A stretch of DNA of 35,571 nucleotides from JBAZQS01 sp041645075 (GTDB lineage: Bacteria > Patescibacteriota > Patescibacteriia > 2-01-FULL-39-33). This document shows, in pieces, positions 32,157 through 35,571 of the stretch. The notes below the pieces were generated by a model. That model was not told the DNA's origin, made no database searches, and saw only the letters and a list, made by a program, of their open reading frames with translations. Every line of letters starts with the position of its first letter. Within the stretch, counting starts at the first letter, position 1. The stretch lies in the NCBI GenBank assembly GCA_041645075.1, contig JBAZQS010000007.1:1-35571 (forward strand), in the 5' to 3' direction. The position numbers and the translations under genes are program-made.

Positions 32157-33494
32157 ATGGCGATAAAAAATAAAAAAAATAAAAACAAGGGAGGTCGGAA
32201 GAAGCGGATTGCCGGTGCCATTAAGGCTAAAAAAACCGCCAAAAGAACGGCTCGCAAGAATAGCCCGAAAGCCCTTAAACCAAAGCCGCCAAAATTTTTA
32301 AAGAGCCGAAAATCCGCCAAAGGCGGAAAGAAAAAACGTGCCATCAAGGGCGGCACCAAAAAGAGGGTTGGCGCCTTAGCGTCTCGCATTTCGGAAGAAG
32401 CCATTAACGCGCTGATTAAAAAGGGCCAGTTGCGCGGTTTTATTAATGAACAAGAAATTTTAGTAACCTTTCCGGAATTGGAAGAATATATTGACCAATA
32501 TGAAAAGCTTTTAGAAAAATTAGACGCGATCGGAATCGGCGTGGTTGAAACCGGCAGTTTATTTTCGCCCAGCGCCCCAGCCCAGAAACCGGCTGGTAAG
32601 AAAAAAGAAAAAAAAACGCCAAAAATAAAATTGCCGGAAAGCAGTTTTATGAATATGGATTTAAGCGACATTTCTTCGGATTCCATTCAGATGTATTTAA
32701 GGGAGATTGGCAAAGTACCTCTGCTTAAAGCGGAAGAAGAAGTGACTTTAGCCAAAAGAATTGAAAGAGGGGACATTGAAGCCAAACAGCAATTAATAAA
32801 GGCCAATTTGCGGCTGGTAGTTTCTATCGCGAAAAGATTTACGGGCAAAAATTTGTCTTTATTGGATTTAATTCAAGAGGGCAATATCGGCCTGTTTAGA
32901 GGCATTGAAAAATTTGATTACCGCCGGGGCTATAAATTTTCCACTTACGCGACTTGGTGGATACGGCAGGCCATTACCCGCTCTTTGGCCGATCAATCCA
33001 GGACCATTCGCATTCCAGTGCATATGGTGGAAAATATAAATAAATTCCAGCAGGTGGAAAGGCGTTTGGTGCAGGATTTGGGACGCGAGCCCATGCCCGA
33101 GGAAATTGCGGCGGAAATGGGCGAGGACATAACCAAAATAAATCATATCATTAAAATTTCGCAGGAAACCATTTCATTGGGCGCGCCGGTGGGCGATGAA
33201 GGCGATGACAGTATTTTGGAGGATTTTATTGAGGACCAAAAAACCATTACTCCGGATCGGGTCGCGGCCTTGCAGCTGCTTCGCGATTATGTCAAGGAAG
33301 TGATTTCTGATCTTACGCCCAGAGAGCAAAAGGTTTTGGAAATGCGTTTCGGCTTAAAAGATGGCGTGTCCCATACTTTGGAAGAGGTGGGGCAAGAGTT
33401 TGATGTTACCCGCGAACGTATTCGCCAAATAGAGGCCAAGTCGTTGGAAAAAATTGAAAAGATTAAAGGGGTTGAGAAATTGAGGGATTACTAA
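32157..33494 (+). CDS. rpoD: RNA polymerase primary sigma factor (sigma-70)
   Basis: Housekeeping sigma factor, 445 residues from the ATG at 32157. An extremely Lys/Arg-rich low-complexity stretch (about 1-75) precedes a region-1.1-like domain (ALIKKGQLRGFINEQEILVTFPELEE). Then come region 1.2 (DSIQMYLREIGKVPLL), region 2 (NLRLVVSIAKRFTGKNLSLLDLIQEGNIGL and YKFSTYATWWIRQAITR), region 3, and region 4 (SDLTPREQKVLEMRFGL with helix-turn-helix VTRERIRQIEAKSLEK). An earlier ATG at 32115 would add 14 residues unlike the family. The AGGAG at 32127-32131 is too far (25 nt) for the chosen ATG. The visible TTGaca/TATAAT-type promoters in the window match this factor. Confidence 0.96.
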   Translation: MAIKNKKNKNKGGRKKRIAGAIKAKKTAKRTARKNSPKALKPKPPKFLKSRKSAKGGKKKRAIKGGTKKRVGALASRISEEAINALIKKGQLRGFINEQEILVTFPELEEYIDQYEKLLEKLDAIGIGVVETGSLFSPSAPAQKPAGKKKEKKTPKIKLPESSFMNMDLSDISSDSIQMYLREIGKVPLLKAEEEVTLAKRIERGDIEAKQQLIKANLRLVVSIAKRFTGKNLSLLDLIQEGNIGLFRGIEKFDYRRGYKFSTYATWWIRQAITRSLADQSRTIRIPVHMVENINKFQQVERRLVQDLGREPMPEEIAAEMGEDITKINHIIKISQETISLGAPVGDEGDDSILEDFIEDQKTITPDRVAALQLLRDYVKEVISDLTPREQKVLEMRFGLKDGVSHTLEEVGQEFDVTRERIRQIEAKSLEKIEKIKGVEKLRDY

Positions 33495-33502
33495 AAGTAA
33501 TT

Positions 33503-33560
33503 AGTAATCAGTAATTAGTAATTAGAATTTTTTGTTACCAATTACTAATTACTGATTACT
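33503..33560. repeat. Perfect 21-bp inverted repeat downstream of rpoD
   Basis: The arms 33503-33523 and 33540-33560 are exact reverse complements built of TAATTAGTAATC-like motifs, with a 16-base spacer containing TTTTTT. The 58-bp hairpin begins 9 bp after the rpoD stop. It may serve as a terminator for dnaG-rpoD in both directions. Confidence 0.85.
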
Positions 33561-33566
33561 ATAGTG

Positions 33567-33595
33567 TTGACGCGGCTGATTTTTTTTGATAACAT
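33567..33595 (+). promoter_or_regulatory. Promoter for tRNA-Asn
   Basis: TTGACG (33567-33572), 17 bp, TAACAT (33590-33595). Predicted start near 33602, about 36 nt before the mature tRNA at 33638. It directly follows the inverted repeat. Confidence 0.65.
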
Positions 33596-33637
33596 TTTTA
33601 ATGTGCTTTATGATGCCGCAAGGTATTTTAAAAATAT

Positions 33638-33712
33638 TCAGCGATAGCTCAACGGTAGAGCAACCGGCTGTTAACCGGTAGGTTACTGGTTCGAATCCAG
33701 TTCGCTGAGCCA
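33638..33712 (+). tRNA. tRNA-Asn(GTT)
   Basis: 75 nt with encoded CCA (33710-33712). Acceptor TCAGCGA (33638-33644) pairs with TCGCTGA (33702-33708), discriminator G. D-arm with GATAGCTCAACGGTAGAGC, anticodon stem ACCGG/CCGGT with loop CTGTTAA (anticodon GTT), T-arm ACTGG-TTCGAAT-CCAGT. A GTT anticodon in this context reads AAC and AAU. With GatCAB present, the tRNA could be charged directly or by transamidation. Confidence 0.97.
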
Positions 33713-33723
33713 ATACAAAAAAG

Positions 33724-33746
33724 ACGCTATCAATAGCGTTTTTTGT
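33724..33746 (+). terminator. Terminator of the tRNA-Asn unit
   Basis: ACGCTA (33724-33729), loop TCAA, TAGCGT (33734-33739), followed by TTTTTGTTTTTTT. It starts 12 bp after the tRNA CCA end. Confidence 0.85.
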
Positions 33747-33789
33747 TTTTTTTAAAATAAAACACACCCTTTAATTCCTTTGAGGGATG

Positions 33790-33798
33790 TGCTATATT
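33790..33798 (+). promoter_or_regulatory. Extended -10 promoter for the Gln/Arg-rich secreted protein
   Basis: TGCTATATT: TG at 33790-33791, one base, then TATATT (33793-33798). No good -35 is visible. Leader about 35 nt, containing the Shine-Dalgarno AAAGGGG (33825-33831). Confidence 0.6.
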
Positions 33799-33838
33799 AA
33801 AATCAAGCAAAAATTCGTTCTTTGAAAGGGGAAAAAAG

Positions 33839-34627
33839 ATGAAAAAAACGACTCTCTCGTTGGGGTTTGTATTGGTGGTCATGTGTTTTACCGGGTTGGG
33901 CTGCGTGGGTTATGTGCGCGCGCCTTATGGGGTGGCCGTTGAAGAAAACATGGGCGTATATTATGACGACCCTGCCCGCGGCTGGTTTATTGATGGGTAT
34001 TGGACGGGCGGTTATCCTTATGGCGGGGTTTGGGCGGCTCCATTTTGGACCACCGATATTGTGGTGTTAAATAATCATTTTGGACGTTATCATGGACACC
34101 ACAGACCGTATTTCAGGGATAATATAAACCGCCACATTGAACGGCGTCGGCACTATCAAGATTATCAGCATCAGCAATGGCGACAGCATCAGCGATCGCG
34201 ATATCAACAGTATCAAAACCATCAGTATCAGCGCGAACGGCCGCAGCATCAGCAACAGCCACAATTACAGCACGAGCGGCATCAGCGCCAGCAAAATTAT
34301 CAGCAGGGACCGCAGGTTCAGCAACAACAGCGTGAACGTCCACGGGCCCAAGAACAACGGCGCGAACGGCCACAGCGTGAACGTCCGCAGGTTCAACAGC
34401 AACGGCGCGAACGGCCACAGCGTGAACATCCGCAGGTTCAACAGCAACGGCGCGAACGGCCACAGCGTGAACGTCCGCAGGTTCAACAGCAACGGCGCGA
34501 ACGGCCACAGCGTGAACATCCGCAGGTTCAGCAACAACAGCGTGAACGGTCACAGCGTGAGCAAAAATCACAACAACATGAACGTCCGCAACAGCAAAAG
34601 CGCCATCATGGAAAATCAAAGAAATAG
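33839..34627 (+). CDS. Secreted Gln/Arg/His-rich repeat protein, possible lipoprotein
   Basis: A 262-residue exported protein. The signal sequence MKKTTLSLGFVLVVMCFTGLGC ends in a weak lipobox (GLG-C22), so lipid anchoring is possible. Residues 23-95 are aromatic and Gly-rich (WFIDGYWTGGYPYGGVWAAPFWTT) and probably a small folded domain. From about 95 to the end the protein is low-complexity Gln/Arg/His/Pro with 15-residue repeats RERPQRE(R/H)PQVQQQR (about 175-234). The strong Shine-Dalgarno and own promoter and terminator contrast with the main gene run. Function unknown; a basic, flexible surface tail that binds polyanions is one possibility. Confidence 0.7.
   Translation: MKKTTLSLGFVLVVMCFTGLGCVGYVRAPYGVAVEENMGVYYDDPARGWFIDGYWTGGYPYGGVWAAPFWTTDIVVLNNHFGRYHGHHRPYFRDNINRHIERRRHYQDYQHQQWRQHQRSRYQQYQNHQYQRERPQHQQQPQLQHERHQRQQNYQQGPQVQQQQRERPRAQEQRRERPQRERPQVQQQRRERPQREHPQVQQQRRERPQRERPQVQQQRRERPQREHPQVQQQQRERSQREQKSQQHERPQQQKRHHGKSKK
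34361..34540 (+). repeat. Four tandem 45-bp coding repeats with alternating units
   Basis: Units start at 34361, 34406, 34451 and 34496, each opening CGCGAACGGCCACAGCGTGA. Units differ by one codon, alternating CGT (Arg) and CAT (His), so the real duplication unit looks like 90 bp. Less regular copies flank it (from about 34330 and to about 34570). Confidence 0.92.
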
Positions 34628-34644
34628 GAAAAAGTTATATAAAT

Positions 34645-34674
34645 AAAACCGCTGACCAAGTCGGCGGTTTTTTT
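34645..34674 (+). terminator. Terminator after the Gln/Arg-rich protein
   Basis: AAAACCGC, inner GAC-CAA-GTC, GCGGTTTT followed by a run of T residues, 17 bp after the stop. Confidence 0.9.
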
Positions 34675-34719
34675 AAGCTCTAATTTACTGTCAACCGTAC
34701 TATGACCCAATATAGTTAA

Positions 34720-34748
34720 TTGACAGCTGACAAGAGAAAGTATATCTT
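34720..34748 (+). promoter_or_regulatory. Promoter with an inverted repeat over its -35 box
   Basis: Consensus TTGACA (34720-34725), 17 bp, TATCTT (34743-34748; TATATC at 34741 is an alternative). The -35 box is one arm of an inverted repeat CTGTCAA (34688-34694)...TTGACAG (34720-34726) with CTAT/ATAG inside, which could be an operator. The leader holds a hairpin GGCAG...CTGCC (34761-34777) before the Shine-Dalgarno. Confidence 0.6.
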
Positions 34749-34807
34749 TATCCTTAGAATGGCAGTCATTTGCTGCCGCTAGAATCTTTCACAAAAGGAG
34801 ACGCGAG

Positions 34808-35257
34808 ATGAACCGCTTCATTCCCCCAAAACTGGTACTGGCCGTATTGGTCGGCCTCGTCCTGGTTATCTTCTGTTTCGAGTGCGCTGTCCAGGCCCAA
34901 AGCGAAAAAGGTCGCGTTCCGGCGATCCGGATCACTGGCGTGGACAGCAAGAAGGTTACCGGCCGTGTGGACTATGTCAACTACGATACCCACAAGGTCG
35001 TACTCTACATCTGTCTGTCTAAAACCGGCGGACAATGGTGGGTCAAGCCGTACAGCAACGATCCTAAATCGGATATCGGCGGTCGTGGCAAATGGAAGGT
35101 CAATTATCGCACTGCGCCAACCGATAAAAACGCCAAGGCCTTTATCGCCTTCCTGGTGTCGGAGAAGCTGAAGAAGGCGGATATTCCGACCGTACTCTAC
35201 GGTGGCGTACCCTTCCTCCCCGGCGCCAAGGCGGTCTCAAATGTGAAGACCCGCTAG
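34808..35257 (+). CDS. Secreted protein with a possible carbohydrate-associated beta domain
   Basis: A 149-residue exported protein with a signal peptide (hydrophobic about 9-27, cleavage likely after AVQA). Mature part: AIRITGVDSKKVTGRVDYVNYDTHKVVLYI, GGQWWVKPYSNDPKSDIGGRGKW and NAKAFIAFLVSEKLKKADIPTV. This pattern (V.G.V...N...Y.V..YI...WWVKP...P...I...G.W....AT..AFLV) recalls a small beta domain attached to some secreted glycoside hydrolases, so a sugar-binding role is possible but unproven. The start is fixed by a strong AAAGGAG (34794-34800). Codons are clearly more G+C-rich (CTG, GTC, CGC, ACC) than in the rest of the window, a sign of transfer. Confidence 0.75.
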   Translation: MNRFIPPKLVLAVLVGLVLVIFCFECAVQAQSEKGRVPAIRITGVDSKKVTGRVDYVNYDTHKVVLYICLSKTGGQWWVKPYSNDPKSDIGGRGKWKVNYRTAPTDKNAKAFIAFLVSEKLKKADIPTVLYGGVPFLPGAKAVSNVKTR

Positions 35258-35269
35258 TGAAAAACGGTG

Positions 35270-35298
35270 TCAGCTCTAGTTTTTTCTAGTTGAGCTGA
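35270..35298 (+). terminator. First hairpin after the secreted protein
   Basis: TCAGCTCTAG, loop TTTTTT, CTAG-tt-GAGCTGA. There is no T-tract beyond the stem, so it may be an RNA-stabilising or terminator-assisting hairpin rather than a terminator itself. Confidence 0.5.
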
Positions 35299-35314
35299 GT
35301 CTTCATGCCATAAC

Positions 35315-35345
35315 GCGGCTTAAATCAAATTAAGCCGCTTTTTTA
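35315..35345 (+). terminator. Intrinsic terminator
   Basis: GCGGCTTAA (35315-35323), loop ATCAAA, TTAAGCCGC (35330-35338), then TTTTTTT. A perfect 9-bp stem and T-tract. Confidence 0.93.
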
Positions 35346-35353
35346 TTCAAGTG

Positions 35354-35383
35354 TTATCAATTTTCTGTCAGATTTGCTATAAT
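35354..35383 (+). promoter_or_regulatory. Promoter for the right-edge gene
   Basis: TTATCA (35354-35359), 18 bp, extended -10 TGCTATAAT (TATAAT 35378-35383). Predicted start near 35390, giving a leader of about 90 nt that contains a foldable element (35407-35442). Confidence 0.7.
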
Positions 35384-35406
35384 ATAAATAGAATATAAAA
35401 AAGTCA

Positions 35407-35442
35407 CGATGAGAACCCAAAAGGGGATAGGTCGACTCGTCG
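35407..35442 (+). other. Foldable leader element upstream of the right-edge gene
   Basis: CGATGAG (35407-35413) pairs with CTCGTCG (35436-35442, one G-U), enclosing a small CCC/GGG stem (35416-35418 with 35423-35426). It lies between promoter and ATG (35482). It could be a regulatory RNA element; no known riboswitch consensus is recognised. Confidence 0.35.
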
Positions 35443-35481
35443 GATGATTAAATTCATTCCTGTCACTAACTTGCATGTTTT

Positions 35482-35571
35482 ATGAATAAAAATTTTATCA
35501 TCGGCATTATTATAGTGGTTTTAGTTGTTGTGGTGGCGGGAGCATTCTTTGTTTTTAGGAGTAAAGAAGCA
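35482..35571 (+). CDS. Membrane-anchored protein, N-terminal 30 residues only
   Basis: An ATG at 35482 opens a frame that runs off the right edge. MNKNF is followed by a strongly hydrophobic segment (IIGIIIVVLVVVVAGAFFVF) and RSKEA, a typical single-pass signal anchor. A good promoter lies about 100 bp upstream. The rest of the protein is missing, so no function can be given. Confidence 0.65.
   Translation, partial: MNKNFIIGIIIVVLVVVVAGAFFVFRSKEA

Noticed and set aside
33549..33767. Minus-strand frame with RTGFEPVTYRLTAGCSTVE
   Set aside because: It is the reverse reading of tRNA-Asn, another common false protein.
34113..34646. Long frames in other phases over the Gln/Arg repeats (Ala/Val-rich on minus, Ser/Asn-rich on plus)
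   Set aside because: A 45-bp repeat without stops keeps all frames open. Only the frame from 33839 has a start, Shine-Dalgarno and signal sequence.

Overview
The window most likely comes from a small-genome bacterium of the Candidate Phyla Radiation (Patescibacteria), probably the Parcubacteria side. This is inferred from gene content and style: an A+T-leaning genome with very tight gene packing, many starts without a Shine-Dalgarno sequence, TGA used as a stop (for example at 18072-18074), a large chromosomal type IV pilus cluster, big secreted proteins with VGIGT and Gly-Trp repeats, and dnaG directly followed by rpoD. No rRNA or ribosomal protein is present to settle the phylum.

Layout. 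Positions 1-3044 (minus strand) hold the start of an unknown protein that runs off the left edge and a ClpC-type AAA+ unfoldase, separated by a 178-bp near-palindromic element. From a divergent promoter region at about 3.06-3.13 kb, a plus-strand cluster runs to 20.3 kb. It starts with two large secreted proteins: one with YadA-head-like 17-residue repeats and one with Gly-Trp motifs. Then come pilM, an enlarged pilN, pilO, a small membrane protein, pilB, a stand-alone CheY-like receiver, a PilT-like protein with a degenerate ATPase site, pilC, the main pilin, a pilin-like membrane protein, the prepilin peptidase pilD, and four minor pseudopilin/PilX-like genes. Together these would build a type IV pilus or competence-type filament: PilB drives assembly on the PilC platform, PilM/N/O form the inner-membrane alignment complex, PilD processes pilins, and the two leading proteins are good candidates for filament-associated adhesins.

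From 20.3 to 24.5 kb lie ligA, whose stop codon is supplied by a second inverted-repeat element, a structured gene-free stretch, and gatC-gatA for tRNA-dependent amidation. From 24.5 to 30.2 kb is a mixed set: a membrane-anchored DsbA-like oxidoreductase, a free-standing LAGLIDADG homing endonuclease beside tRNA-Ser(GGA), an HD phosphohydrolase, a minimal MGMT-family DNA repair protein, a cysteine-cluster protein, D-Ala-D-Ala ligase, rubrerythrin and a DedA membrane protein. dnaG and rpoD (30.2-33.5 kb) give the replication/transcription core.

After tRNA-Asn(GTT) the style changes. Two secreted proteins (33.8-35.3 kb) each have a good Shine-Dalgarno, their own terminator and less A+T-rich codons. 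They look like acquired single-gene cargo. The window ends in the start of a membrane-anchored protein behind an extended -10 promoter.

The most unusual points are the PilT-like protein in which the Walker A lysine is arginine and the His box is lost, the PilN with a duplicated N-terminal motif and about 270 extra residues, the two large imperfect inverted-repeat elements (one forming the end of ligA), and the adhesin-like pair at the head of the pilus cluster.
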